A stretch of DNA of 64,000 nucleotides from positions 62,001-126,000 of the forward strand of contig JAJJXM010000054.1 of the NCBI GenBank assembly GCA_024516155.1. The letters are read 5' to 3'. Below the pieces are notes generated by a model. It worked only from the letters and a program-made list of their open reading frames with translations. It made no database searches and was not told the origin of the DNA. Below are positions 1 to 11,859 of this stretch, one piece after another. A program made the position numbers and the translations under genes. Origin of the DNA: Pyronema omphalodes (lineage: Eukaryota; Ascomycota; Pezizomycetes; Pezizales; Pyronemataceae). The number at the start of each line of letters is the position of its first letter. Positions within the stretch are counted from its first letter, which is position 1.

Positions 1-65
1 GCCGTCACGGGCTAAGCACCAGTGTGCGCTGCGCTACAATAAACCCTTAGTGTGTCTATCCCCAT

Positions 66-500
66 CGTCAACCGGTTGAGAGATACTTTGACGAGCGGAA
101 GGCCCTATCTGTTGCGGTAGAAGGTATTGCTAGTACTGTTATTGAGGCTCAGCTTGATCCACTAGCCCTTCTGAATCGTCAGCACTTCCCACAAGCCTTC
201 AACCGTCTAAAGTCCTACAACTCTTCCCTTATCGCCTCTCCCAATTCGCTTCAGAACCACCTTACTTGCCCCACTCTCAAGTCTCACGATTCCATTCATT
301 CAACTCTTCAAACGCCCCTTCATTCTCGCCTCCGGTTCACGGTCTACTCCCTTCCACAAGAACGTTTCAACAATATCTGCATTCACCACTGCTATACCCC
401 AACGCTGTACCCCTTCACTACCTCTGCTCTTCCCTCCCCATTTTCCTCCGTTACTTCAAAATACTTTGCAGATGTAAAAAGCGGGCACCAAGGTTCGTGA
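66..500 (+). pseudogene. Conserved open frame of block A, 5' end lost
   Basis: An uninterrupted frame of about 145 codons runs from near the window start to a TGA at 498-500. Its beginning reads RQPVERYFDERKALSVAVEG and its end reads YFADVKSGHQGS. The same frame is present in block A copy 2 (16289-16792, minus) with the same terminal stop. That copy has a premature TAA after the residues RQHFP, while this copy loses the frame upstream (RYNKP, then a shift). I do not recognise the family. One intact ancestral gene that decayed in both copies is the simplest reading. The last third overlaps the small secreted-protein ORF on the other strand, and only one of the two frames may be real. Confidence 0.35.
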
Positions 501-625
501 GATGTGGGTAATGGTTCCGGGATCAGATGATGATGACGGGCTAGTGGTAGTATATAGCTATAGCTATCCGTGAGGAGAGTAAGTAAAGTCAGTGTATATA
601 GGAGGATGAGAGACGGAAGTTGCAT
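392..625 (-). CDS. Putative small secreted protein, 77 aa (paralog 1)
   Basis: The ORF encodes 77 residues. The start is followed by a strongly hydrophobic stretch (LILLYTLTLLTLLT, residues about 6-19) typical of a signal peptide. The predicted mature chain is about 55 residues, with the motif PTSHEPW in the middle and KGYSVGV at the end. The paralog at 16164-16397 has exactly the same length, the same start and stop, and about 70 percent identical residues with no gap, which favours a real coding sequence. Only one cysteine is present here and none in the paralog, so it is not a classic cysteine-rich effector. Function is unknown; secretion is inferred. An antisense open frame overlaps its C-terminal part. 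Confidence 0.5.
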   Translation of the reverse strand: MQLPSLILLYTLTLLTLLTDSYSYILPLARHHHLIPEPLPTSHEPWCPLFTSAKYFEVTEENGEGRAEVVKGYSVGV

Positions 626-1652
626 TTTCTTCTTTGATATTTCTTTTGATATTTGTGTTGAAGTGTAAAATGGTCAATTGGTGCAGCGGTATTCTGCGTG
701 GTTGTGGCCCGAGGATGATAGGGATAACATATGACTGACATCTTCTTCAACTCTTCTCGCCGACATACAAAATCGGGTTTAATTGAATTCAGGACAAAAA
801 AAATAGAAAGGACATTGTATTTGTCGCGTCTACAGAATTTAGTGATGCTGTGTTATTTCGCGTGTAAAATATAGATAACGATATTTGCCATAGCGCGCAT
901 GACTGTCTTCATACCAGGATCAAAATACGAACGTAAAAGGAAAGATTCGTATAGTATTATGTATGAAACAAACGAAGCCGTGAAGATAAGGATCCTTTTC
1001 CTTTGTGTCCTGTCTCCTTTTCCCCCTTTCCCTCTACCTCTTTTCCCAATCCCGTGCCTATTCCACCCTTCCATTCGCCACGCAGCAGGAGTGGTAATAA
1101 GTCGATTTAATGGATATGTATATTATTCCTACCCCCCCCCCCCCCCCCGGGAAGGCCGGGTGGTTTCGATGAAGCAGCGAGCAGGGATTAGCGCCTCAGA
1201 TGTAGGGCCTAGGTTAGGGCTTCTGAACATCTATGGCCGCTGGCGCATCACATGCTGAGCTAAGATGAAACCATGTCATGCACCAAGAAGAATACGGTAA
1301 AGTTAGTTTACATATCCTTGAGTTGAGCGAATTTGATTGATAAGAAAGATAAGATAAGCTTCATATATCCTCACCAACTTTCATGAGTCACTGATGAATT
1401 TTTGATGTTATGTCCGTAGAATCCGCAAAGTAGTAGAGAACTCGACAAGTTGTAGATTTTTTGTCCATCATTTTCCAATCGCGCACATACAAACACACAT
1501 ATAACAAAACCAAGCCAAAATGAATTTTCCAAAAGTACCGACGACGAGGTACAAAATACTAAGCACTTCCTATATCTTCATCATAACCTCATAAGAATCA
1601 TGGTATATCTACAACAACATTATCCCCTTCCCTCCGAACCCTTATATCCTCT

Positions 1653-3448
1653 CTAATTCTTCCACGGCAATGGGAAAGCACCAGTCCACTGTGCAACCTC
1701 CTTCCGCAGCTCCTCAATCTCAGGGTACTTCTCACCCTCCGCAAGGTGTCCCAAGAAATCCTTAACCTTCTTGACCTCAGGGTTCTTACTCGTGATCATT
1801 CTAGTAATTTCCACACCCCTGTCCAAAAAGTCTCCGACCTTCTTGAAGTCCTCCTCTCCAAGTCCTCTGGTAGTCATGGCAGGGGATCCAAGTCTCAATC
1901 CACCGGGCTTCAAGGCGGATTTGTCACCTGGAACGGTGTTCTTGTTTGTTACAATGTTTGCAATCTCAAGAACACGCTCTACACGTGCTCCGTCAATTCC
2001 CTTGTTCTTGAGGTCAACAAGGACCAAGTGGTTGTTGGTACCACCGGAGACAATGTTGTAATCCTTGGACTGGAGACGATCACTCAATGCCTTGGCGTTT
2101 GCCAAAACGGAGGTCTGGTATGCCTTGAACTCGGGGGTCTTGGCCTGGCCTAAGGCAACGGCCAATGCGGTGATGGTGTGGTTGTGAGGTCCTCCCTGGT
2201 GACCGGGGAAAACGGAAGCGTTGATGGGATCTTCGAGTTGGTACTGAATCTCTCTTCCTTTGCTGTCGACGCTGCGGACTCCCTTACGCATGAAAATCAT
2301 AGCACCACGGGGACCACGGAGGGACTTGTGGGTGGTAGTGGTGACGATATCAGCGTGCTCAAAGGGTCCGGGGATGACACCAGCTGCGATCATTCCGGAG
2401 AGATGGGCAATGTCAGCCATGAGGTAAGCTCCGACCTTGTCACAGATCTTCCTGAAGCGCTCGTAGTCGATGAAACGGGAGTAAGCGGTAGCTCCGGCAA
2501 CGATAATCTTGGGACGGTAGATCTCAGCCATGCTCTCAAGTGCGTCGTAGTCAATCAGTCCAGTAGCGGGATCGAGACGGTAGGGAAGAGTCTCGAAGTA
2601 CTCGGAGATCTTGGAGATTTTCTTGGTTGGTGTCTGGTAACCGTGGGACAAGTGACCTCCGTGAGGAAGGTCGAGACCCATGATTCTCTCGTGAGGACGG
2701 AGGAGTGCACCGTAGACGTAGAGGTTGGCGGGGGATCCGGACAAGGGCTGGACGTTGACGCCCCACTTCGTAGGGTCGAGACGGAAAGCCTCCAATGCGC
2801 GCTGACGGCAGAGACGCTCAACAGCATCGATGTGCTGGTTTCCTCCGTAGTAACGAGCGCCGGGGTAACCTTCGGAGTATTTGTTCTGCATGGGGGATCC
2901 GAGGGCGTCCATTACAGACTGGGAAGCGAAGTTCTCGGAGGCAATAAGGTTGATGCATTCTTTCTGACGGAGCTTCTCCTGGGGGGAGGTTAGCAGGTGT
3001 TACCAAAGCAATTAAATTCTTTCGGAAAGCGATCGAGGTTGTAGAGAAACATTATGTGTTGTAGAAGCCGATAGTAACCACACTGGTGGCACTCAATTCC
3101 CAAACTCATTACCGGCGACTCAATGCAGCTGGCGCCTTCACTCATCGCGGGGTAGCAAGCGGGGTGACTTATGAGTACGTACAGCTTCAAGAATTTTCGA
3201 AACCTCGGGGTCGGCGGCAGGAAGAGCATCGCTAAGAAGCTATCGCACTGTCAGTTCCACGGTTCATAGTCCCAATCCCCAATTCCCCAGCATCGGGCGT
3301 CGTCGGATCATTCCGTCGCAGAGGATCTACACACCTTCTCCTGCTGAGCCGAAAGGTTTCCGGCAGTTCTAACGACGGTAGTAGAGAAGGCCTTTGCCTG
3401 TGTAGCCTTGATCGCGGCGCGGTGCCGTAGGGTAGTGCGTGCCAACAT
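1653..3448 (-). CDS. SHM1: Serine hydroxymethyltransferase, mitochondrial form
   Basis: The enzyme interconverts serine plus tetrahydrofolate with glycine plus 5,10-methylene-tetrahydrofolate, using pyridoxal phosphate. Three exons (3335-3448, 3183-3239, 1653-2978) join in phase 0 to give 498 residues, a normal length for the mitochondrial isozyme. Exon 1 encodes an Arg/Ala/Thr-rich presequence without acidic residues (starts [20 protein letters not shown]), which indicates mitochondrial import. Family motifs follow in order: [40 protein letters not shown] and the PLP-lysine motif [13 protein letters not shown], with Lys at about residue 275. Introns begin GTGTGT and GTACGT and end TAG and CCCCCCAG. 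Start choice: first ATG upstream of the presequence. Long open frames on the opposite strand are shadows of this gene. The neighbouring genes are unrelated. Confidence 0.95.
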
Positions 3449-6400
3449 GATGTCGCTGTGCTGTTGAGTTGTGGAGAACTCAGGACTCGGTGGTGTTTCG
3501 GTGTTTTATGAATGACAGATGGTTTTACTCGGGGTTTCGAGGTGGCAGAGATGTCGTGCTCTTACCTAAGTTGCTCTGCTGCATAAGCATCTTGCGCTAC
3601 CCGAGATGATGACGGCAACGGTGTTTGGCTAGTTTAGTTAGTTCCCGGTCTGGGCCCCGCCCTTGGCAAGACTTTTAGATGCCCGGCTACCATAAGCTTC
3701 GAGAAAACTATTTTCCACACAAGATTTCGGAGCCGGAATAACGTTCAAATGATTAGAATTTTTAAGCTTTCCGGGGATTTCGTTTAATGTTAATTTTTGA
3801 TTAATTCCGTTTCAACCTTGGTTACGGTTTGTAACACCGCGGGAAATCCGGGGATAACCGAAACTGAAATTTTCAACACCGTCTCATCGGGATTTTCACT
3901 GACAATTACCACCAAATCACACCCCATCACTAGGCACTGAAGAAATCTCAGCATCATATACATAGGCCCTGCATTCACCGAAACCAACTTATACCAAAGA
4001 CATATATATCCTCCCCATATACCAGACCAACACATATGATACACAACATCTAGACAAAAAAAAGGCTTTCAGCAACACTGCAGCAAGCTACGATATCTGT
4101 GTTAGACATCGCCGCACAAGCACATCATCGCAACCTCCATCTACGGCTAGCTAGTAGCTGCAACTTCCAGTTCTCCCGGGATTTCAGCCGAGTGAACAAC
4201 CAAGACTTCTTCCCCCGATGTACTGACTGCGATTGATATCCTCGGCTTCAACACTGTGGGGCTGCGGGGTAGGAGTGCGCTATATCTGTATGTTCATACA
4301 TAAAAAAATTACTTCACACACTTTACAGGTTTTATGTAGGCTTCGTATGTATGTTACATAGATCCATGCTGACCGGAATTTCCAGCTGCTCTGTTAGGAC
4401 GTTTTAAACGTATGGTATATGGTGGTATGCAAACAGCTCTAGAGCTGTCCCCGAATTCACAACGTTCGTATGCTTCAATGCTTCGTATGTCATCCCGCCC
4501 TGAATCTGAATCTGTAGCAATTCCAATATATCTGTACATATCCACATACGGAATCCATAGCGATCAAGTCCATGATACTAAATACTTGGATCCAGAAATA
4601 AAAAGTTAATTCAAGCTTAAGCCTCATATTTATTTCAACCAAAGCAAAAATCTCACGTAACCTCATTGTTGTGCAAATTATACGATACCAAGCCGGGTCA
4701 TATACATTGCATGCATGCATCGAAGATGATGAATATTGCTCGGTATACCTATGCATATGGCACCGGAAGAAAAAGGTACAGTTAACGGTACAGGTACATA
4801 TGAAGGTTTTGCTGTTTTTTCTTGGTGTTGAACTTACTTTTCAGTATTAACAAGGCCAGACAAGTTGAGTTTCAATGATGAACTGTTCTCATAGAAGGCA
4901 CCGTCGAATAATTGCATAGATGAACCGCCATTTCTTATACTTTCCTACTGTGTTTCTACGTGAGCGTTGTATTCTGGATTAGAACCGGAAGTGTTGAAGA
5001 TTATTGCGTTTGACATTCGGTGTATTGATTTGTATTCAAGTTGAATCTATCCGTCAGCCTTTAACTTGCATTCCTTTCCCTTGCTTGAATTGAATCTTGG
5101 ATATCTAAATCATTTATATATACTTTTTCAACCGGATTATCTATGAGGGAAGATCGTTCACCAGCTCGAGCTTCTATTTCTTAGATTTCTATTCTCTTTT
5201 TGTGGGATGATTGAGTGGTTGGATAGTTTGGTTGACTAAAATATCACAATAATGAACCCTTTACGTGTTTTTTTTTCTTTTTTTTTTTTTTTTTTTCAGA
5301 TTTAATACTCAGCTGCGGGACCCCGAGCCTCGAGAAGTCAAGCACTCTGGCAATCAGACACCCAGTCAACGGTTCACATCATCCCCAGTATCATCCATCC
5401 CTGATACAATTAATCATAAACTGTCGAGGGAACCATGACATTTCAAGATAACCAATCCTGGTGTATATCCTGAATATCTTAAACGTGCCCTGACTGTGGT
5501 GTATACAGTGCTTAAGATCAAGATCTCACCTGCATATTACGTCGTTGTGATGCATCCCTGGTAAAAACCGTTGGACAAAGTGCATAAAGCAGGGTCCACA
5601 CCCAACCACTGTCGATCGGATCAGGTTTTTGGGCACGCGCGCGCGCTTCGGTGTTTCTGTGCCTGCAGAGGGTTATTTGGAGAGAAATGAGAAACGAGTT
5701 AGTAATCAGTTGGAGAGGATTGAGAAATAAGGTAGTAATCAGTACGAATGAATGTAGCTGGAAGAGTGTTGCAGGTAATTGTATAACCAAAAATCTAAAC
5801 TTCCAGAATCTTCAAACCTCCAGAATCTCCAAGGGAATTTTACTCGTGTCTCCTCGTCTGTATTTTGCTTGTATCTCTTCATCTGTATTTTTCTTTAATC
5901 AAGTCTTCACAATAATAACCAGTAGCGAGACAAGTCAGTCACTAGCCACGAATCACGGGGTCTCCATCGCCAAATCACCAAGCCCCGTCGCTGCTGGGTG
6001 CTCGTCGCAGATACACATGAACCGAGAACGAGATCAAGCTGTTTGGCGCCATATATTTCGCTTGGAGTTCTCGCTGTTGAAATAGAACAATGGACGCGAC
6101 TGTCGAAGATCACGAGGGAAAAGAGTGAACGTGGATGAAAAGTGGAGGTGGAACGTATGTGTAGATTGTTAACTGAAGATCTATCTGGTAACGAATCAAG
6201 CGAGGCATAGCCAGTACATAACACACTCCATCCTCCACCTAGGCGCTAAGGCCTTAGGCAAACTTCAACAGCGACAAATTATAAAGTTGAAAAAGTTTGA
6301 AATAAATGAAATAATACTGATACCGATATGCCACCATATGCGCTGAGCTGAGTGATGCGCCGAGTGCATAGCCGCCACTCAATTTGCTACGTGCTGGTGC

Positions 6401-7602
6401 TGGTGCTGGTGCTACAAATCCCTGTTGTGAAGAGAGCGAGGAGTGGCCCCCACCCGCCCACACGTGACACGGTGACACGCCCACCACACCCCGGCCCACC
6501 CCTGTTTCCAAAATCCAGGCTCGGCTGGCTGTGAAAACGGGTAAACAGAAGAAGGTGGTGGTTGGGAAGAAGGAGCAGCAAGTTGGGGAGACAGGAGAGA
6601 GGATAGGACAGCAGCAGTTGGGAAGACCAGAGACGGGATAGGACAGCATCAGTTGGGGAGACAGGAGACGGGATAGGACAGCAGCAGTTGGGGAAGATAG
6701 GATGGGACAGCAAGACTGGACAAGAAAGACAACACGACGAGACTTGATTTGATTTGATTTTGTTAAACGATACAATAAACTTCACCCATTGACAGAAAAA
6801 AAGAAGAAAAAGAAAAAATACTGCGATTGATATTATAATCGGTTTAAAGGAAGAAGAAAGAAAGCAAGTAAAAAAAGACGGATGATTACGTTTTGTGCGT
6901 GAGAGATCTGCTATCCTGTTGAGCTTGATGTTGCTTGTCGACTCTTGCACTGCAAATTCACTTTTGATCTTGCTGGTGGACTGACGATTGACAACGTCGT
7001 GTGATTTTTCGGATTTGATAACTTAGAAACGAAGATAAACGAAGAATTCTCAAAATTCCGCTATTCTATGCGAATTCTGCATTCTGCATTGTCGATTTCT
7101 CCATCTCCATCTCCATCTCCATCATTCCACCTTTTTTCTTCCTCAACCGCCCTCAGTCCACCAGCACCTTATCGTCTAGCCCAACCATCTCCCACAAATC
7201 GAGCTTAAACCCACACGCAACCGTCGAACCAAGAACGAAGAACGAGCGACTCTACTGCCACGCCGCACTTTACTATTCGTGTGTGCAAGACAGGCCTTTT
7301 CACGTCGCATCGATTCGCGAGCGCAGTTTTGAACGGACAGCACGAAGCACGAAGCAGCAAAGTCCGAAAGCACCTCGAATCACAAAGCAGCACCAAAACT
7401 GCTGTGCAGAACGACACTAACGCAGCATCCGGAACTCCCGAACAGCTCGCGACAGATCTCGCGACTTGCTGCAACTACTTACGACCGCGACATCTTGCGA
7501 CATTACGACATTGCGACGCGCGAACTTACAAGCACGGAAACAAGAAACACAAACAAACTCGACCCGGCTTCGAAAAGGACAAAAAAGCCTTGATTCACCA
7601 TC
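3449..7602. other. Intergenic region between SHMT and the NIPA-like gene
   Basis: No convincing gene was found. The segment holds the SHMT promoter, AT-rich DNA with a long T run (about 5271-5297) and a short CG alternation near 5638-5645. It also holds an imperfect minisatellite (6570-6715), a CCATCT-repeat tract near 7095-7125 and the likely 5' leader of the transporter. Open frames of 60-190 codons occur, but they lack family resemblance, and the longest (6387-6950, minus) is largely the minisatellite in translation. Confidence 0.5.
6570..6715. repeat. Imperfect minisatellite, about 35-bp unit
   Basis: About four degenerate copies of a unit containing GGGATAGGACAGCAGCAG, TTGGGGAGACAGGAGA and similar words follow each other, spaced about 31-36 bp apart. 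Translated on the minus strand it gives a repetitive Leu/Ser/Cys/Pro peptide, which I regard as an artefact. Confidence 0.75.
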
Positions 7603-10332
7603 ATGGTGGGAGGCGGTCCTACGTCGCCTGAGGGTAGACCTCCTATGTGAGCCTCCCTCTTTCAACTCGTTCGTTTGCTCATGAGGAATCTCGTCGGTTC
7701 TGGGGATGTCGTCGCTACTCGGTGCTTCGTGATGCTCGGGGATCTCGTCATGTCGGGCTGCACTTTCTCGGACCGTCGAGATTCACGCCTTCGCCACATT
7801 GTCGCACACCACGGGCGTTGTTGAACCATGCTCAGTCTGTAGCTAACACACCCCAGATACAAAGCTGTCGGAGTCTCCCTCGCTGTCGCTTCAGGAGTAT
7901 TTATCGGTGTTTCGTTCGTGTTAAAAAAGAAGGGGCTGCTGGCGGCAAATTTAAAGGATGGAAAAGAAGCTGGAGAGGGTTATGGTTATCTACGGAATGT
8001 CTGGTGGTGGAGTGGAATGATCTTGAGTAGGTTATCCGAAGGGGTGAAGGGGGCCAAGTAGTCTTGGACGGCGATGCGTGCGGAGTCACCGAGGTCGTCA
8101 AGTACATCAGGGCTTGATTGAGGGCTTCGGGGCTTTGCCGTGCCGCTCGCCGGAAAGCTTAGGAACTCTGGGCACACTTCGTTTCAGCAACTGACTTTAC
8201 CAGTGATCTTGGGTGAAATATGCAACTTTATGGCATATGCTTTTGTGGAGGCCATTTTGGTCACACCTTTAGGAGCTCTCGTTCGTCCCCGTTCTATATC
8301 TCCTAACACCCCTCCATATTCACCATAGCTAACACCTGCACAGTCAGTAGTAATAACGGCCATCCTGTCTTCCATTTTCCTCAAAGAACGACTCAGCTTT
8401 ATCGGAAAGATCGGTTGTTTTATGTGCATAATCGGATCTATCGTTATCGTTCTTAATGCCCCGGCTCAGAGCTCTGTCGCTACTATTCAGGATATGCAAC
8501 GATTCATTTTAAGTCCGGGATTTTTGGTTTATGCGGGATTAGTCATTGTTGGATGTGTATCCATCATCATTTGGGTTGTGCCGAAATACGGTAACAAATC
8601 CATGATGCCGTATTTAATTGTTTGCTCCTTCATCGGAGGTCTCAGGTATGCCCGCTGCCGCCCATTCCAGCAGGGTGTTCTACCTGCTTTATACCTCCCA
8701 GGTCACTAACCACGCCACAGTGTTGTTGCAACCCAAGGTCTTGGAGCTGCTGTAGTAACCCAAATCTCGGGAGTTCCACAGTTCAACCAATGGTTCCTCT
8801 ACGTCTTGCTGGTCTTCGTAGTTGTCACCCTCTTGGTGGAAATCGTATACCTCAACAAAGCTCTCAACATCTTCAATGCCGCCTTAGTCACCCCCACCTA
8901 CTACGTCATCTTCACTTCTGCGACAATTGTAACCTCCGCCATATTGTTCCGAGGTTTCAAAGGATCTCCCTCCTCCATCGCCACCGTAGTCATGGGCTTT
9001 TTACAAATTTGCTCTGGAGTCGTATTACTGCAGTTATCAAAATCCTCCAAGAATGTCCCGGACACCGAGATTTTCCGAGGAGACCTAGACCAAATTCGAA
9101 CCGTGGCTGAGCAATCAGAGCCAGAGTCGGAACCCAAGGCTGACGCAATCCGTGGAACCGCCGCTATCATCCGTCGGTTGTCTGTTGCCCGTCAACAAGC
9201 CGAAGTCGACGAGGCCCTGAGAATTCGTCGGGAGCTGATGAGACCTGCAACCGCTGATGAACAACTCGAATGGGACGGAGTCCGTCGACGTGCCACCTGG
9301 AACTCAACCCGCCGGAATACCCTGAGTGGACATCATGCCCCACCACCAATCCACATGGCCCGCATCCCAGACGAAGAAGAAGCCGTTGTTCCAGAGCCGC
9401 AACCGGAAGTAGCTAGGGGCAGAAGACGTAGTATGTCCGTCGATGAAGCAATGCGAGTACGTATGCTTCAAGAGGGTGGAGGAGCCGAACCTCATTCTCC
9501 GGAAACCTTCCTAGAGCGTATGCGTGCACTATTTGGCGCCCGTACACAAGGCGGAAAGAGTTCAGTCGACCTTACCCACGCAAAGGAGGAACCAGCAACA
9601 GCCGCCGTAGTAGGGGGAGGAGACCACACCCGTGCCCTCGACTCACCGTCAACCCCCAACCGCCCTCGCTTCTACACTAGCGCCACCGCCGCCCCACCAC
9701 CCCTAAGCCAGCTCGGCATGCAACACTCCTCACAATCATCCCCACACGTCAACCACGTTCAATTCGAACGGCCCCGAAGCCACAGCCGGGGTTCAGAATA
9801 CAAAAGCATCCCCTCATCCCTTCCATACGACGAAAAATCCGACATCACAGCCGTTAGCGGTAGCCCTACCCCCGAAAAAGACCATGGAAGTACTAAAGGA
9901 AAATCCCCCGCCGATGGTCCCATGAGTCCCAAATCCCAAAAGGGAGGTGACGATACACATCTCCGTCCGGATTCTCGGGGTGGTGCAAGACGACAATTCT
10001 CCTTCACTTTCCTCCATCGTGGACATAATCGTAGTGAATCAGCCAGCAGTGCAATATCGACAACTGAATCACATCATAGCTCAGGAGTCGGCGCGAAGCT
10101 GCCGTGGAATAAAAGACCCGGTACCGATAGAGCTAGAACGGAGGAGGAAATGTTGGGGTTGGTGAAAGGTGATACTGCGAGTAGTGGGGAATCGGCCGAG
10201 TCGAGAGGGACGAGTAGAGGCGGTACTAGAAGTAGTTCCCCGGATCTTGCGGGGAGGGAAAAGGTTCCGGATATTAGAGTTGTGAGTGAGGATGAGGACG
10301 AGAGGAGGTGGAAGGAAACGGGGAAGAGGTAG
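7603..10332 (+). CDS. NIPA-type (DUF803) magnesium transporter family protein with long C-terminal tail
   Basis: Five exons (7603-7646, 7857-8026, 8204-8280, 8344-8645, 8721-10332) give 734 residues. The N-terminal ~305 residues are the membrane core of the NIPA family (Mg2+ transporters of plasma or endosomal membranes), with about nine hydrophobic segments. Family motifs seen are YKAVGVSLAVASGVFIG, FVLKKKGLL, MILGEICNFMAYAFVEAIL, VTPLGALSVV (across intron 3), SVVATQGLGAAVV (across intron 4) and NAALVTPTYYVIFT. Phase and family sequence fix each splice site; the second donor is GTAGGT and the third is an unusual GTTCGT. Residues ~306-734 form a hydrophilic, Ser/Arg/Glu-rich and probably disordered tail with many SPxx and RRxS sites, so phosphoregulation is possible (inference). 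The first ATG (context ACCATCATGG) is the start. Transport substrate is inferred from the family only. Confidence 0.9.
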
Positions 10333-11859
10333 TTGGAGATGTGGAATTGGGTTTATTGGTTACTGGTGATAAAGATGGGTGGATATATATGTAGACTGAG
10401 CCATCATGGCTCATACAGCGCTTCGATTGGACTGTGCTGATGAAAGTGTGAGTATCAAAATGTGACGTTTCTTTTTTTTTTTCCTGACTATATATGTTTC
10501 TGTTTCTGTTACGGCTGGTTGCATGTTACTGGATTTTTGTTTTTGTATTCCGAGATTTTTTGCATTTGGCTTTTTTTTTTTTTTTTTGAAGTGTATATGG
10601 GATTTTTGGTTATCTTGATTCTTTTTTTTTTTAAGCTTTTTATTTATAGGGATATTTCTGAATTATAGGGATACATCTGATTTTTTTTTTCATTTTTGAC
10701 ATTTTCTGATATGACTGACATTTCTGATATTTTTGATTTGTGTCGTTTTTCTTTTATTTTTTGCTTTTGGAGGACGATTATATAAATTATAACCCGCCCG
10801 GACGCTTTTTTCATTCTTGAGTTTTGATTTGATTTGCTTTGATCTGATTTGTTGTGTTTTGATCTGATTTTGTTGGTTTGTGGGGTTGGGATTTGTTTTT
10901 GTTTGTTTATAGTATGGGTTTCTTGAAGTAAAGACGAAGACAAGGAATAGAGGCAAGGAATGAAGGTGAAGAAGACATGTGGCATCTGGCATGTGGCATC
11001 TGGTGTCTTGTATATGGCATTTGCATATGTATTGCAACAGATGGTGCAGCTTAGAAAAGAGGTTATGAATGTATAAAAATATATATAGCATAACTACTAT
11101 ACATAGCATAAAGAAAGTGGGATGGGCGGGAAGATTTACAGGAAATTTCGGGAGAATTTATATCGGATTTATAATACTTTTTTTTTGAGATTTATGACAT
11201 ACCCTTTGCTTCTTTTGCTTTTTCTGTCTTTTTCTTAATTTTTACGCATCATATTCTCTTGCTTTTTTCTGCTTTTTCTGTCCTTTCCGTCATTCCAATT
11301 TCCATGTTTCCATATTTTCGTGGTTTCTTCATTCATGACTGTGACTGTTATTCCCGGGGCATATATCACTACACTACCACTATCCCCCGGCTCCAAAATT
11401 CCCTCCACAGTCAACATTCCCCCACTGTCCCCGCATCTCTCATCCCATATCCACATCCCTCCACATCCCTCCACCTCCACCTCCACCACAGCTAAAGAAA
11501 TCACGTGGAAGCAGAACCAATTTGAAACGCTTCTGACGTTAAATCAGGACTGTCGGTTAAAGAACGGGAAAAAAATATATGGAATTGGAAATGGAGGGAG
11601 TGGTACTATGATAGATTGAGGAGATACTGGTGGAGGAGGGTTTGGATGTAGCGGAGGAAGGATGGTGGAATGGGGGATATGGAGGAAAGAAAGGGGAAGG
11701 AGGATATGGGGGATGATGTAGGGGATGAAAAAGCGGATGCAACAGCAATAGGGAGGTTAATAAGACATGATTAACTAAGATAACAAACCCGCCGCGCGGC
11801 AGCGGCAGGAGAAGTAGTAGCAGCGGAATAGGAAATATGTCGATTATAGTGCGTTTTAA
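10333..11859. other. 3' flank of the transporter gene, low-complexity
   Basis: The first 900 bp contain repeated T runs of 8-14 bases and TTTGATTTG/TCTGATTT words, and probably include the transporter 3' UTR. Further on come purine-rich stretches (11610-11720) and a (CCTCCA)-like tract near 11455-11490. Several open frames of 60-140 codons are low-complexity, and none resembles a known protein. Confidence 0.5.

Larger units (their letters stand above)
1..1500. repeat. Block A, copy 1 (inverted relative to copy 2)
   Basis: Reading this segment forward matches the reverse complement of about 15430-16795 over nearly its whole length, and it begins at the window edge with the same bases that end copy 2. 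The innermost part (about 1380-1500) also matches block C (about 14910-15060 and 18040-18220). Differences between the copies include transversions and small indels as well as transitions, so it does not look like a pure RIP product. The block carries the small secreted-protein ORF on the minus strand and a longer overlapping frame on the plus strand. A run of 17 C (1132-1148) is present here and missing in copy 2. Confidence 0.9.

Noticed and set aside
1130..1260. Plus-strand ORF passing through the C17 tract (899-1258)
   Set aside because: Proline run from the homopolymer, no conservation in block A copy 2.
1746..2993. Long plus-strand ORFs opposite SHMT (135 and 271 codons)
   Set aside because: They are antisense shadows of the highly conserved, GC-biased SHMT coding sequence and show no family features.
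6387..6950. Minus-strand ORF of 187 codons
   Set aside because: Mostly the translated minisatellite and a purine-rich tract; the peptide repeats follow the DNA repeat.
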